Shown: positions 1 to 10,397, counted from the stretch's first letter. The stretch is 64,000 nucleotides of DNA from Aneurinibacillus sp. (GCA_020725425.1 DYFA01000033.1:1-64000), one strand, 5' to 3'. Notes: generated by a model from the letters alone, not told the origin. A program made the numbers and translations.

Positions 1-29
1 CCCTGCTCTACCAACTGAGCTACCTTGGC
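1..29 (-). tRNA. tRNA, 5' part only, cut by window start (perhaps Phe)
   Basis: On the minus strand this reads as the first 29 nt of a tRNA: a 7-nt acceptor strand, T8-A9, then a D-arm with the typical AGCTCAGTTGGTAGAGC sequence. It begins 4 nt after the CCA end of tRNA-Asp, so the two form a tandem transcript. The anticodon lies outside the window. The GAGCAGGG run entering the anticodon stem would suit tRNA-Phe, but identity is a guess. Confidence 0.8.
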
Positions 30-33
30 ATTA

Positions 34-111
34 TGGCGACCCCGAACGGGCTCGAACCGTCGACCTCCTGCGTGACAGGCAGGCGCTCTAAACCGACTGA
101 GCTACGGGGCC
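34..111 (-). tRNA. tRNA-Asp (anticodon GTC)
   Basis: The minus strand folds as a full cloverleaf: acceptor GGCCCCG pairs with CGGGGTC (one G-T pair), the anticodon loop is CTGTCAC giving GTC, the T-loop is GGTTCGAGCCC, and the 3' CCA is encoded. A strong promoter lies just upstream at 139-168. It is co-transcribed with the next tRNA at the window start. Confidence 0.95.
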
Positions 112-138
112 GGGGTGCCAGGCACCTTGGCAGGAGTT

Positions 139-168
139 ATAATACCATGCAGGGGGAAAGCGTGTCAA
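139..168 (-). promoter_or_regulatory. sigma-A-type promoter of the tRNA-Asp transcript
   Basis: On the minus strand there is a perfect -35 TTGACA, an 18-nt spacer and a -10 TATTAT, ending 27 nt before tRNA-Asp. It sits in the gap between the larA stop codon and the tRNA, so the tRNAs need not depend on read-through from larA. Confidence 0.8.
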
Positions 169-180
169 GCCGGTCGCCGC

Positions 181-1443
181 TTACCTTCCAGTTGATGATC
201 GAAGGCAAGGCACCACGCTGCCGGCATATGGCAGCACGGCCACGGTTCCAGGGTGACGGCCCAAAAGCTCGTCGAGGGCAGCCTGGGCGCTGGCAGCGGG
301 CTCGAAGAGGGCCTGCCTCGCTACCTCAGGAGGCAAGGAGGAGACCAGAATCACCCGCGCCCGCTGCATGGTCAGGGCCACCGCCAGAGCCTTGTGTCCA
401 CCCATCACGAACTCCTTTTTCATGCGGTCGATGATGACCTCCGGGCTGCCGGCGCTCGTCATGCACCGCTCGAACGTCTCGTCGCCAAATCCTTCCCGGC
501 ACTCCGCCACGAGGATGATCGTGCCCCCTGCCTTCACCGCGAGCCGGGCGTTGTCGAGACCTTTCTGCGCCTGGTACAGGTTGAGGTCCTTGGGATATCC
601 GCCGGCCGCTGCGACAACGATATCCGCAGGCTCCGGCAGCTCAACCTTGAACAGGCGGTCCGCAATCCGGCATCCCTCGCGGTGGGCGAGCCGGTGGTGC
701 CCCGCTACAGCTGCCACGATTCCCTTCCGCTCGTTCACTACCACGTTCAGGATGAAGTCGATTCCGACGGCCTCGCCGACTTCCTCGATCGCCGCCCGGA
801 CCGGGTTCCCCTCGACCCGGCCGACCTCCGCTCCCGGCAGGAGCATCAGACGGTGGGTCGCGGTGACCGCCGCCCGGGAGGAGACCCCCGGCATGACAGC
901 CTTGGCGCCTCCGGAATAGCCCACGAAGTAGTGGGGATCGATGTTCCCGGTGCAGATGCGCAAGTCGGCGGCGAGGACGGCCCGGTTCACCTCCACCGGC
1001 AGGCCGCCCGGCGTCACGCCGCAACTCACGCACCGGTCCGGGGAATGGTCCTCGACCGCCACCGAATCCGCTACGGCTTCGCCCACTAGGGCGCTCTGTT
1101 CCTCTCGTGTGTGGCCCCGATGCAGTCCGGTGGCGACCACCACCCTTACCCTGCTCCGATCGAGCCCTCCGTGCTCCAGCTCCTCCAGGAGCGGCGGCAG
1201 AAGAAGCCAAGTGGGAACGGGCCGGGTTATGTCGCTGACCAGGATCACGGCGCTCTTACGCTCTCTGGCTAGTTCGCGCAGCGGCGGTGATCCGATCGGG
1301 CCAGCCAAGGCCCTCCGGAGGAGGCTCTCCGGTTCTCCAGCTTCGCCTACGGAGTGCGGCAAGAAGACACCGAGGAGGTTCTTCCAGGGTACGGAGAGCT
1401 CCCTGTGCCCCTTCCCGTAAGGCAGGGCGATCGTTTCCGGCAT
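181..1443 (-). CDS. larA: LarA-family nickel-dependent racemase (lactate racemase-like)
   Basis: A 420-residue protein of the LarA family, whose founding member racemises lactate with a nickel-pincer nucleotide cofactor bound to a lysine. The key residues are visible: Asp and Arg in SDITRP (about residues 71-74), His in TGLHR, then GNIDPHYFVGYSGGAK, where His and the cofactor lysine are ten residues apart as in lactate racemase, and a further His sixteen residues after the lysine. The start at 1443 is chosen because GGGAGGAG lies 6-7 nt upstream; an in-frame ATG at 1458 lacks a site. It follows the PII gene by 21 nt, so it is probably co-transcribed with amt. LarA paralogues act on several 2-hydroxy acids, so the substrate is open. 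No larBCE cofactor genes are in the window. Confidence 0.85.
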   Translation of the reverse strand: MPETIALPYGKGHRELSVPWKNLLGVFLPHSVGEAGEPESLLRRALAGPIGSPPLRELARERKSAVILVSDITRPVPTWLLLPPLLEELEHGGLDRSRVRVVVATGLHRGHTREEQSALVGEAVADSVAVEDHSPDRCVSCGVTPGGLPVEVNRAVLAADLRICTGNIDPHYFVGYSGGAKAVMPGVSSRAAVTATHRLMLLPGAEVGRVEGNPVRAAIEEVGEAVGIDFILNVVVNERKGIVAAVAGHHRLAHREGCRIADRLFKVELPEPADIVVAAAGGYPKDLNLYQAQKGLDNARLAVKAGGTIILVAECREGFGDETFERCMTSAGSPEVIIDRMKKEFVMGGHKALAVALTMQRARVILVSSLPPEVARQALFEPAASAQAALDELLGRHPGTVAVLPYAGSVVPCLRSSTGR

Positions 1444-1464
1444 CAGCACTCCTCCCATTCTATG

Positions 1465-1803
1465 CTACAAAGCCTCTTCACCCTCTTCTCCCGTCCGAAT
1501 CCGGACCGCATTCTCCGCCGGCAGGACGAAGATCTTCCCGTCCCCCACTTCCCCCGTCCGGGCGACCGAGGTGATCTGCTCGATCACCGACTGCACCGCC
1601 GCATCGGGCAGGAACACCTCGATCTTCACCTTCGGGAGCAGGTGGAGGGAGAACTCGGTCCCCCGATATAGCCCGGTCTGGCCCTTCTGTTTGCCGCATC
1701 CGTCGACCTGCATCACGGTCATTCCGCCCACGCCGAGCTTCTCCAGCGCATCGATGACCTCTTGGGCCACGTTGGGGCGGACGATCAGCTCCAGTTTTTT
1801 CAT
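1465..1803 (-). CDS. PII nitrogen regulatory protein (GlnB/GlnK family)
   Basis: A 112-residue trimeric signal protein that senses 2-oxoglutarate and ATP/ADP and usually gates the Amt channel encoded beside it. PII signatures are clear: GMTVMQVDGCGKQKGQ before the T-loop and a LPKVKIEVFLPD strand. In E. coli numbering Tyr46 is kept (GLYRGTEF) but the uridylylated Tyr51 is Phe, so this protein should not be uridylylated there. The start at 1803 follows GAGGAGGGA; the upstream ATG at 1821 would overlap that site. It lies 14 nt after amt, the usual amt-glnK pairing, which supports a GlnK-like role. Confidence 0.92.
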   Translation of the reverse strand: MKKLELIVRPNVAQEVIDALEKLGVGGMTVMQVDGCGKQKGQTGLYRGTEFSLHLLPKVKIEVFLPDAAVQSVIEQITSVARTGEVGDGKIFVLPAENAVRIRTGEEGEEAL

Positions 1804-1817
1804 CGACGAATCCCTCC

Positions 1818-3458
1818 TCAAGTCTCAACGTGCTGTCCTGACGGAGCCGACGCCGGCCGGAGCCCCGAATGATACTCCGGGTTCAGCGCCCGCCGCCGGG
1901 CGGCGGCGATGTGACCGTCGGTGGTCAGTGGAAACTCGGGATAGCCGAAGACCCCCATCTCCGGCAGATCCAGTCCGGCCAGTTCATTCTCCGCCTTGCT
2001 CCGCAGTCCGAAGGCGGCGTGATAGGCTTTGTAGAAGGCATACGCCATGCCCAGGCCCCACAGCGCCGCCACTCCCACATCGATCAACTGGGCGTAGAGC
2101 TGCCCGAACCCGCCACCGTACAGGAGCCCTGTCACCGCGCCCTTCACTCCGTTGAGCCCCTCCCCGTAGGTGCCGTCGGCGAACAACCCCACGGCGATGA
2201 TGCCCCAGGCACCGTTGACGAAGTGGACGCTCACCGCGCCGACGGGGTCATCGATCCTGAGCCGCCGGTCGATGAAGAAGACCGACTCCACCACCAGCAC
2301 GCCGGCAATCAGGCCGATGATGACGGAAGCAGTAGGATTCACGAAGGCCGAAGGAGCGGTGATCGCCACGAGACCCGCCAGGGTGCCGTTGCAGACCATC
2401 GAGGGATCGGGCTTACCGTAGCGCAGCCAGTGGTAGACCATGGAGGCAAACCCGCCGGCCGCCCCGGCCAGCATGGTGTTGACCGCCACCACTGCCATAC
2501 GGAGGTCGGTGGCCGCCAGGGTGGAACCGGGGTTGAACCCGAACCAGCCGAAGAAGAGGATGATCGTGCCCAGGACAGCCATGGGAAGATCGTGTCCGGG
2601 CAGGGCGTTCGGCGTCCCGTCCGGCTTGTACTTGCCGAGCCGCGGTCCCAGCACCGCCGCCCCGGCCAGCGCCGCCGCTCCCCCGATCATGTGGACCACG
2701 CTGGAGCCGGCGAAGTCCACCGCCCCGTGGCCGAGACCCAGTTTGGCGCCGAGCTGGGCCAGCCAGCCGCCGCCCCACACCCAGTTGCCAAAGACCGGAT
2801 AGAGGAACATCGAGATGAAGAAAGTGCTGGCGACCACGCCGGAGAACTTGACCCGCTCCGCCATGCCGCCCGTCGGGATGGTCGCCGCCGTGTCCATGAA
2901 GACCATCTGGAAGAGGAAGAGCGCCACGACGGTCACGTCATACGCCATCCCGGAGAGGAACCAGCCGCTGTTGCCCAGGAGGTTCCAGCCCCCGACGCTC
3001 AAGCCCTTGCTCAAGATGGATTGTCCGCCCAGCGTGCCGATCGCCCCGAAGTTTCCGAACATGAGGGGGAACCCGACCAGCCAGAAGCCCAAGGCGCCCA
3101 CCAGGAAGACCATGAGGTTCATGGTCATGGTGTGGGCGGCGTTCTTGGCCCGGGTGAAACCCGTCTCCACCAGGGCGAACCCGGCTTGCATGAAGAAGAC
3201 CAGGAACCCGGTCAAGAGCACCCATGTTAGATTAATGGCAACTTTATTCTTCCCTACCTGGGCCGCCACCTCCGCCAGCGTCGGTTGCCCGGGTTGGGCG
3301 GCGCCGATATCCACCGCTCCTCCGGTCAAAGCCCCCGTGGGATCCCCCGCCGCGGTTGCGCCGACAGGGAGCACCGCACCGAGAAGCACCGCCGCCACCA
3401 AGAGTACCACCAGCCGCCAAAGTTGCCCTCCGAACGCCTCCGGCCTGATTTCCGCCAT
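1818..3458 (-). CDS. amt: Ammonium transporter (Amt family)
   Basis: A 546-residue integral membrane channel for ammonium. After an N-terminal hydrophobic segment resembling a signal peptide (about residues 10-35) there is a linker and then the Amt core starting near LTWVLLTGFLVFFMQ. The pore twin histidines appear in SSVVHMIGG and VSVHFVNGAWG, and the conserved aspartate in VDFAGSS. The start at 3458 is preceded by AGGGGG. The extra N-terminal domain makes it longer than the roughly 430-residue E. coli protein, but this is common in Bacillota. It heads the amt-PII-larA transcript from the promoter at 3528-3556, so control by nitrogen status is likely. Confidence 0.93.
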   Translation of the reverse strand: MAEIRPEAFGGQLWRLVVLLVAAVLLGAVLPVGATAAGDPTGALTGGAVDIGAAQPGQPTLAEVAAQVGKNKVAINLTWVLLTGFLVFFMQAGFALVETGFTRAKNAAHTMTMNLMVFLVGALGFWLVGFPLMFGNFGAIGTLGGQSILSKGLSVGGWNLLGNSGWFLSGMAYDVTVVALFLFQMVFMDTAATIPTGGMAERVKFSGVVASTFFISMFLYPVFGNWVWGGGWLAQLGAKLGLGHGAVDFAGSSVVHMIGGAAALAGAAVLGPRLGKYKPDGTPNALPGHDLPMAVLGTIILFFGWFGFNPGSTLAATDLRMAVVAVNTMLAGAAGGFASMVYHWLRYGKPDPSMVCNGTLAGLVAITAPSAFVNPTASVIIGLIAGVLVVESVFFIDRRLRIDDPVGAVSVHFVNGAWGIIAVGLFADGTYGEGLNGVKGAVTGLLYGGGFGQLYAQLIDVGVAALWGLGMAYAFYKAYHAAFGLRSKAENELAGLDLPEMGVFGYPEFPLTTDGHIAAARRRALNPEYHSGLRPASAPSGQHVET

Positions 3459-3527
3459 TGCTTGCTCATCCCCCTTTGTTACTCGCCCACGTCTCATCCT
3501 GCAGGAAAATGACATGAACTTGACACA

Positions 3528-3556
3528 AAGATAACATTCAAGTCGGGTCGCGTCAA
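3528..3556 (-). promoter_or_regulatory. sigma-A-type promoter of the amt operon
   Basis: On the minus strand there is TTGACG, a 17-nt spacer and TATCTT, giving a leader of about 60 nt before the amt start. No riboswitch fold was recognised in the leader. Confidence 0.6.
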
Positions 3557-3606
3557 GAGGGGGGTAGTCAATCTCTGTGCGCGGCTTTCACCGGCGCGAG
3601 CCGAAC

Positions 3607-3648
3607 ATTAAAAGGGCGCCTCCCCCACGATTGGGGAGCCGCCCTTTC
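3607..3648 (-). terminator. Rho-independent terminator after the YjfB-like gene
   Basis: A long hairpin on the minus strand, with outer arms AAAGGGCG/CGCCCTTT and inner arms CTCCCC/GGGGAG around a short loop, followed by a TTTT run. It lies 20 nt beyond the stop of the gene at 3669-3857 and separates it from amt. Confidence 0.7.
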
Positions 3649-3668
3649 CGTCGAAACAGAGGAGGGTT

Positions 3669-3857
3669 TTACAGCCTGATATCGATCGCCCGGCCGAGGT
3701 GTGGCGGGTTGGCCGCGGCGGGTGCGCCGGATTGCGCCATTCTGGCCAGCGTCTCCGTCACCACCGCCACCGCCTGCTTCTGCGCCTCCATCGCCTTCTT
3801 GAGCATGAGCACGTTCACTTGGCCCGGATACTGGTCGAGCGCCCTGACCCCGCCCAT
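3669..3857 (-). CDS. Small YjfB-family protein (putative motility protein)
   Basis: A 62-residue protein ending in PHLGRAIDIRL, which resembles the conserved C-terminal HPNLG-x-IDI signature of the YjfB family of Bacillota. The middle (VLMLKKAMEAQKQAVAVVTE) is predicted helical. The start at 3857 has GGGGGTGA seven nt upstream; a longer frame to 3947 would run through the tRNA-Val terminator, so it was rejected. It lies alone between two terminators. The family is called a putative motility protein but its molecular role is unknown. Confidence 0.7.
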   Translation of the reverse strand: MGGVRALDQYPGQVNVLMLKKAMEAQKQAVAVVTETLARMAQSGAPAAANPPHLGRAIDIRL

Positions 3858-3924
3858 GCCATCACCCCCGGATTCTCTACTGGCATGATTCGCCAATATG
3901 TCAGGCTTTCCTGCACGACGGGCA

Positions 3925-3953
3925 AAGAAAAACCCGGGGAGCCGCACCCCGGG
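3925..3953 (-). terminator. Rho-independent terminator after tRNA-Val
   Basis: On the minus strand a CCCGGGG/CCCCGGG stem closes a 7-nt loop and is followed by TTTTTCTTT. It starts 13 nt after the tRNA CCA. Confidence 0.88.
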
Positions 3954-3966
3954 AGATGTTTAGCGC

Positions 3967-4042
3967 TGGTGGGCGAAGACGGGCTCGAACCGCCGACCCC
4001 CTCCTTGTAAGGGAGGTGCTCTCCCAGCTGAGCTATTCGCCC
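3967..4042 (-). tRNA. tRNA-Val (anticodon TAC)
   Basis: A 76-nt cloverleaf on the minus strand: acceptor GGGCGAA pairs fully with TTCGCCC, the anticodon loop CTTACAA gives TAC, the T-loop is GGTTCGAGCCC, and CCA is encoded. It is flanked by its own promoter (4078-4107) and terminator (3925-3953), so it is a single-gene transcript. Confidence 0.96.
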
Positions 4043-4077
4043 CTTCTGCCGCGCGCCAGAAGCTCGGAAGCACCTGA

Positions 4078-4107
4078 ATTATAGCATTGGCCGGGAGGCG
4101 GGGTCAA
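4078..4107 (-). promoter_or_regulatory. sigma-A-type promoter of tRNA-Val
   Basis: On the minus strand: TTGACC, an 18-nt spacer, and a perfect TATAAT, ending 35 nt before the tRNA. It overlaps nothing coding; the neighbouring gene ends at 4116. Confidence 0.82.
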
Positions 4108-4115
4108 GGCGGCGG

Positions 4116-4490
4116 TCAGGACTCCTCCGGCAAGTCCGGAGCCTCACCAGGCGGGGGGAGCTGACTCAGGAGGCGCTTGGCCTCGCGGGCGGCGGAGAGT
4201 CGGATCAGTTCGCCCGCTTGAGCCTTCTCCCCCAACGCGATCAGCTGCTCCACCAGCTCGGGAGGGGCATAGTTGAAGCCGATCTGCTCCCAACCGCGGG
4301 AGCCGGTCACGGCCCAGGCCTCCCCCAGAATCCACTCCAGCGCTTTGAGCTCCTCCGGCACGAACAGTCCCCACTGCTCCTTCAGTCCGTGACGGAGCCG
4401 GGCCACCGCCGCCTCCACGGCGCGGCTGCGCTCGACCCCATAGGACCGGGAACCGACTTCCTCCTCCTCGATGTCGTGCTTACGTCGCAT
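4116..4490 (-). CDS. Unknown acidic protein at the end of the V/A-ATPase operon
   Basis: A 124-residue protein not recognised. It has an acidic start (IEEEEV), a predicted helical middle with KEQWGLFVPEELKALEWILGEAW and GWEQIGFNYAPPELVEQLI, and an acidic, proline-rich tail. There is no signal peptide, membrane segment or cysteine pair. It starts inside the end of the subunit D gene (11-nt overlap) behind GGAGGG, so translational coupling to atpD is likely. That suggests an ATPase-linked role such as assembly or regulation, but this is inference from position only. Confidence 0.7.
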   Translation of the reverse strand: MRRKHDIEEEEVGSRSYGVERSRAVEAAVARLRHGLKEQWGLFVPEELKALEWILGEAWAVTGSRGWEQIGFNYAPPELVEQLIALGEKAQAGELIRLSAAREAKRLLSQLPPPGEAPDLPEES

Positions 4491-5145
4491 GGCCCTCCAC
4501 CCCGCTCATCCGGCCCCGCGCGTGACGCGTCAGGGCCTTCTTGACTTTCTTCAGGCGGAACAGGTCTTCGCGAGCGCGCTCTTCCAGCACCATCTCGATG
4601 TAGTCAACCTGTTGGCGCAGGTCCGGCAGGATGACATTCTCCAGGGCATTCACCCGCCGGCGGGTTTTCTGGATTTCCGTGCCCAGCCGGCGCAGCTTGG
4701 TCTCGATGCCGGCCAAGCGGATGATGACCTCCAACTCGTCCTCGAAGGCCTCCGCCGCTTCGTCCACGCGGCTGGAGACGCCGGTGATGCTGTAACCCCG
4801 AGTGAGGGCAGTCCGGTGAACGCTCCGCCGTTCGATGGTCGGGCAGGGGACCCCCATCACGTACGTGCCTGACATCTCGATCTCCAGCCGGCTGCGCGCC
4901 GCCATGGCGGCCGACCGGATGGTGACCGTCCCGTCCACCGCGTTCGCCAGCGCCAGCGCCTGCCGGGCGTTCTCCGCGGCGATCTGCAGTTGGCGGCTGC
5001 CTTCCAGCACCCGGTCCATGATCGCCATGAACTCGATGACCAGCGCATCCCGCTTCTCTTTGAGCAGGTCGCGCCCCTGCTCAGCGAGGGTGATCTGGTT
5101 CTTTCGGGCCAGAAGTTCAGTCCTTGTGGCGTGTAGTTCCGCCAC
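4480..5145 (-). CDS. atpD: V/A-type ATPase subunit D (central rotor stalk)
   Basis: A 221-residue subunit D, the rotating central shaft of the V1/A1 sector. The start contains the family helix ([31 protein letters not shown]) and the C-terminal half is the matching long helix ending at [23 protein letters not shown]-like sequence; the two form the antiparallel coiled coil. GTG start with GGAGGGGGAG upstream. It overlaps the end of subunit B by 29 nt, which indicates tight coupling in the operon. Confidence 0.93.
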   Translation of the reverse strand: MAELHATRTELLARKNQITLAEQGRDLLKEKRDALVIEFMAIMDRVLEGSRQLQIAAENARQALALANAVDGTVTIRSAAMAARSRLEIEMSGTYVMGVPCPTIERRSVHRTALTRGYSITGVSSRVDEAAEAFEDELEVIIRLAGIETKLRRLGTEIQKTRRRVNALENVILPDLRQQVDYIEMVLEERAREDLFRLKKVKKALTRHARGRMSGVEGHAT

Positions 5146-6573
5146 GCTGCTCCCCCTCCGCTTCCTTGGCCACCAGGTACTTCGCGATGAACTCGCGCTT
5201 GATCCGTTTCAGTTCCCCCTCCGGGAAGGCTGAGAGAAGTTGCCAGGCGATCCCGAGGGTCTGCTCGATGTCCCGGTCCTGATTCCCCTGGGAGAGGAAG
5301 GTCGACTCGAAATCCTCAGCGAACTTGAGGTACAGCCGGTCAGTCTCGGACAGGGCTTCCTCACCGACGATGGAGACCAGCTTGCGCAGGGAGCGCCCTT
5401 CGGCATACGAGGCGTACAGCTGGTCCGCCACGTTCCGATGGTCCTCCCTCGTCTTCTCCTTCCCGATACCCAGGTTCATCAGGCGGGACAGGGAAGGCAG
5501 CACGTCGATGGGTGGATAGACGCCCCGGCGGTGCAGTTGCCGGGAGAGCACGATCTGGCCTTCCGTGATGTAGCCGGTCAGGTCGGGAATCGGGTGGGTG
5601 ATGTCGTCATCCGGCATGGTAAGCACGATCAGCTGCGTGATGGAACCGTTCCGCCCCTTCAACCGCCCCGCCCGCTCGTATAGGGTGGCCAGGTCGGTGT
5701 ACATGTAGCCGGGATAGCCGCGGCGTCCGGGCACCTCTTCCCGGGCGGTCGAAACCTCTCGGAGCGCCTCGCAGTAGTTGGTCATGTCCGACAGCACCAC
5801 CAGGATGTGCATGTCGTAGCGGAAGGCCAGGAACTCAGCGACAGTCAGGGCGCAGCGCGGAGTCAGCAGGCGCTCGATCGTCGGGTCGTCCGCCAGGTTG
5901 AGGAAGAACACCACCCGGTCGAGCGCCCCGCTCTCTTCGAACTGATGGCGGAAGAACGCCGCTTCCCGGTGGGTGATGCCCATCGCGGCGAAGACGATCG
6001 CAAACTCCTCGCCGGTCCTCACCTTCGCCTGCCGGATGATCTGGGCCACCAGCTCGTTCGCCGGCAGGCCCGCCCCGGAGAAAACAGGCAACTTCTGCCC
6101 GCGCACCAGGGTGTTCAGTCCGTCAATGGCTGAGATTCCCGTCTGGATGAAGTCCGAAGGCTTCGCCCGGGCGTAGGGGTTGATCGGGAAGCCGGTGATC
6201 GGCAGCCGTTCCTCCACCACCGGTGGCGGCCCGCCGTCGATCGGCTCGCCGACGCCGTTCAGGACACGCCCCAGAAGGTCGAAGGAGACTCCGATCTTGG
6301 CGACCTCCTCGCGGAACTGAACCACCGTGCGATTGAGATCGAGTTGGTTGGTTCCTTCAAAGACCTGGATGACCGCGTGCCGCTCCGAGCAGTCCAAGAC
6401 CTGGCCGGTCCGCCTTTCGCCGTAGGGCAGGAGGAGGTCCACCATCTCATTGTAGCGCACGTGCCCGAGGGTCTCCACGAAGAGCAGCGGCCCCGAGACG
6501 TAGGTCGCCGTGCGGTAATCGCGGCGCACGAGCGGCACGACTTTCGGCGCTTCCCCTTTCCGGAGCGAGAGGC

Positions 6574-6577
<4 letters not shown>
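5117..6577 (-). CDS. atpB: V/A-type ATPase subunit B (non-catalytic nucleotide-binding)
   Basis: A 486-residue subunit B, which alternates with A in the hexameric head. Family sequences are present, such as [31 protein letters not shown] and [15 protein letters not shown], where the degenerate P-loop region lacks a GKT, as expected for the non-catalytic subunit. The start overlaps the stop of subunit A by 4 nt (ATGA). Full length for the family. Confidence 0.95.
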
Positions 6578-8328
<1,751 letters not shown>

Positions 8329-8344
8329 CCCGCGTTCCTCCTTG

Positions 8345-8689
8345 TCAGCCCGACTTGCGGGTGCCGGTCAGCTTGATGTCAAAGCCGACGGCCCGCCGGA
8401 TCAAGTGACGGATGTACTGGCGGCGCTCCTCGGAAACCTCCGCCGCGCTGCGCGAGGGAATAGGAATCAACACCGGCCGGTACACCCGGTCAAGCTTCTC
8501 CCGCAGGGGATTGTCCACCGCTCCCATCAAAGCCTCGTCCAGAGCGATCAGCCCGACCTGTTCGTCGTTGATCAGGCTGATCAGGTGTTGGCGGGCCTCC
8601 TGCACGTCCTCCGCCACGCGCACCTGGACGCCGGCCAGTTGAAAGCCGTAGGAGCTGTCGCGGCTGGTGACCACCACCACGCTAAACAA
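8345..8689 (-). CDS. atpF: V/A-type ATPase subunit F
   Basis: A 114-residue subunit F of the central stalk. It shows the family fold signature: a [18 protein letters not shown] strand-helix start, [13 protein letters not shown] in the middle and PVLIPIPS before the C-terminal helix. The start is taken as TTG at 8689, overlapping the end of subunit C by 8 nt behind AGAGGCG. GTG codons a few residues in are alternatives. Confidence 0.88.
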   Translation of the reverse strand: MFSVVVVTSRDSSYGFQLAGVQVRVAEDVQEARQHLISLINDEQVGLIALDEALMGAVDNPLREKLDRVYRPVLIPIPSRSAAEVSEERRQYIRHLIRRAVGFDIKLTGTRKSG

Positions 8690-9809
8690 GGATCAACGCC
8701 TCTTTCAACCTGGCTTCAGGCATCCTGACCTCTTTCCCCCGGGCCAGCAGCCGAAGATTGGTCAACTCGTTGAACTTGGCATAAAGATAGGCGATCATCA
8801 CCGCCGAGCTCAGCAAGTCACCGCGGAACAGGCTTACTGCCTGGGTGACCAGGTACTCCTCCAGCCGCCGCTCAAGGAGCGATACGGCTCCCCGTTCGAG
8901 AAACCGGGGAAGGGCCTCCTCCAGGACCTTGGCATAAGGGGTTCCCGCAAGCCCGGTGAGAAGCTCTCCTACGCCCTTCCCCGCAAGCTTCACGAAGCTT
9001 TCCTCAGATACGGCCTTCCCCCCGGGGATGTAGAAGCGCCGACACTCCTCGGGGGGCAGCCCTTCCCGGGACAGGCGCAACAGAGTGACGATGTTGACCA
9101 CGTCGATCTCCCGCCGGACCACTTCCCTGACCAGAGAGACGCTGAACGTCCGCCCGCCGCTGATAGACCGGCCAGCCGGCCGGCGGCGGGCGACCGCCGC
9201 CATCAAGCAAGAACCCGGCCAACGGCGACGGGTGACGTCGCACAGGTAACGGTAGTGGAACTGGTCCAGCTTGAGTTCGAGGGCGCTCAAATCATGGGTT
9301 TTCGCGTAGTCCGGATACCCGGCCAGGAGCGGTCGGGCATACGGGCTTCCCCAGACCAGCAGGAGGTCGATGACCGCCTTCATGCTGGATTGGCCCGACA
9401 ACTCCTCGAGCTGCGATTCATCGAGGCTACCCACGGGCAGCAGGCTCTCCCTGATCTCAAAGGAAGGAGCGCTTATGTGCTGGCCGCGCAGGAGCGTGCG
9501 GAGGTTGTGCACGTCCCACCGGCTCACCAGCACCCGCAGGATGGCCGAGGCCTCGGGGTTGGCCGCGGCATACTGGGCCACCTTCTGCACGGTGACCACC
9601 ACATGGCGGCGCAACCCCTCCTCCAGGCCGGCCGCGCCAGGCTGGCGCAGCCGGCCCCACTCGAGGTCCGGTTTGTAAGCCGTGGACAGAAGCGCCGTCA
9701 TGAGCTGGGCCACGCCTTCCGCTTTGCTCAGCGATTCCAGCGCGGCTCTGCTCAAAAGGCGCGTTTTCATGGCGCGCAGCCTGGCGTTCAGGTATCCGTA
9801 GTCCCGCAT
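8682..9809 (-). CDS. atpC: V/A-type ATPase subunit C (d-type, stalk socket)
   Basis: A 375-residue subunit C/d that caps the membrane rotor ring and receives the D-F stalk. It begins DYGYLNARLRAMKTRLLS, typical of the family, and is mostly helical. A region rich in Arg and Gly (about residues 205-220) looks like a lineage-specific loop. It lies between the E and F genes as in other bacterial V-ATPase operons. Confidence 0.92.
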   Translation of the reverse strand: MRDYGYLNARLRAMKTRLLSRAALESLSKAEGVAQLMTALLSTAYKPDLEWGRLRQPGAAGLEEGLRRHVVVTVQKVAQYAAANPEASAILRVLVSRWDVHNLRTLLRGQHISAPSFEIRESLLPVGSLDESQLEELSGQSSMKAVIDLLLVWGSPYARPLLAGYPDYAKTHDLSALELKLDQFHYRYLCDVTRRRWPGSCLMAAVARRRPAGRSISGGRTFSVSLVREVVRREIDVVNIVTLLRLSREGLPPEECRRFYIPGGKAVSEESFVKLAGKGVGELLTGLAGTPYAKVLEEALPRFLERGAVSLLERRLEEYLVTQAVSLFRGDLLSSAVMIAYLYAKFNELTNLRLLARGKEVRMPEARLKEALILV

Positions 9810-9815
9810 GTCCCT

Positions 9816-10397
9816 CTACCTGCCAAAGAGGGTCTGGTTCACCTCCGGGCGGAGGAACTTCTCCGCCTTGGCCAGCCTCGCCTCGAAGGTGTTGTCGATG
9901 ATCACTCGTCCCCCGTCGACTTCCAGTCTTAGCCCGCCGGCAGTCACCGCCGCCGGTTCAACCTCGGCGTCGACGCCCAGCTCTTTCAGCACCTGGGTGG
10001 TAAGCGTCACGTCCCGGGCGTCGACGATCACTTTGATCTTCCCCCTGACCCCTTCCAGCGCTTCCCGGACCAGCGCCCGAAAAGCGGCCGGGTAGACCGG
10101 AAGCTGGCGCACCCTGTCCAGCTTGGCTTTGGCCTGACGGAAGACCTCGTCGATCAAGGCTTCCTTCGCCAGCGTCACTTCCTTGCGCACGGCAAAGCGG
10201 GCGCGCGTAAGCCGACGGGCCCGCTCCGCTACAAGGGCGGGGTGGACTTTGGCCATCGCCTCCTCTTGGAGGGGCCGGATGCGCTCCTCAGCACCCTTCA
10301 AGAGAGCGCGAGCCTCATCTTCTGCGCGCTGCCGTATGCGCTCGAAGCGGGCGGAGGCCTCCGCCTCGAGCGCCTGCAGCATCTCTGTTACAGCCAT
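9816..10397 (-). CDS. atpE: V/A-type ATPase subunit E (peripheral stalk)
   Basis: A 193-residue subunit E. The N-terminal half is a long charged helix (EAEASARFERIRQRAEDEARALLKG) and the C-terminal half carries the globular head that contacts A/B (KELGVDAEV, TAGGLRLEVDGGRVIIDNTFEARLA). The last motif, IDNTFEARL, is characteristic of the family. It pairs with subunit H to form the stator. Confidence 0.93.
   Translation of the reverse strand: MAVTEMLQALEAEASARFERIRQRAEDEARALLKGAEERIRPLQEEAMAKVHPALVAERARRLTRARFAVRKEVTLAKEALIDEVFRQAKAKLDRVRQLPVYPAAFRALVREALEGVRGKIKVIVDARDVTLTTQVLKELGVDAEVEPAAVTAGGLRLEVDGGRVIIDNTFEARLAKAEKFLRPEVNQTLFGR

Noticed and set aside
1869-3230. A 453-codon plus-strand open frame opposite amt, and similar long frames opposite the ATPase genes (for example 6754-8376)
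   Set aside because: They lie antisense to clear family members, have His/Arg/Gly/Pro-rich composition typical of GC-rich shadow frames, and no ribosome sites.
8345-8689. A frameshift between ATPase subunits C and F
   Set aside because: The apparent overlap is explained by a TTG start for subunit F inside the end of subunit C; both proteins are full length.
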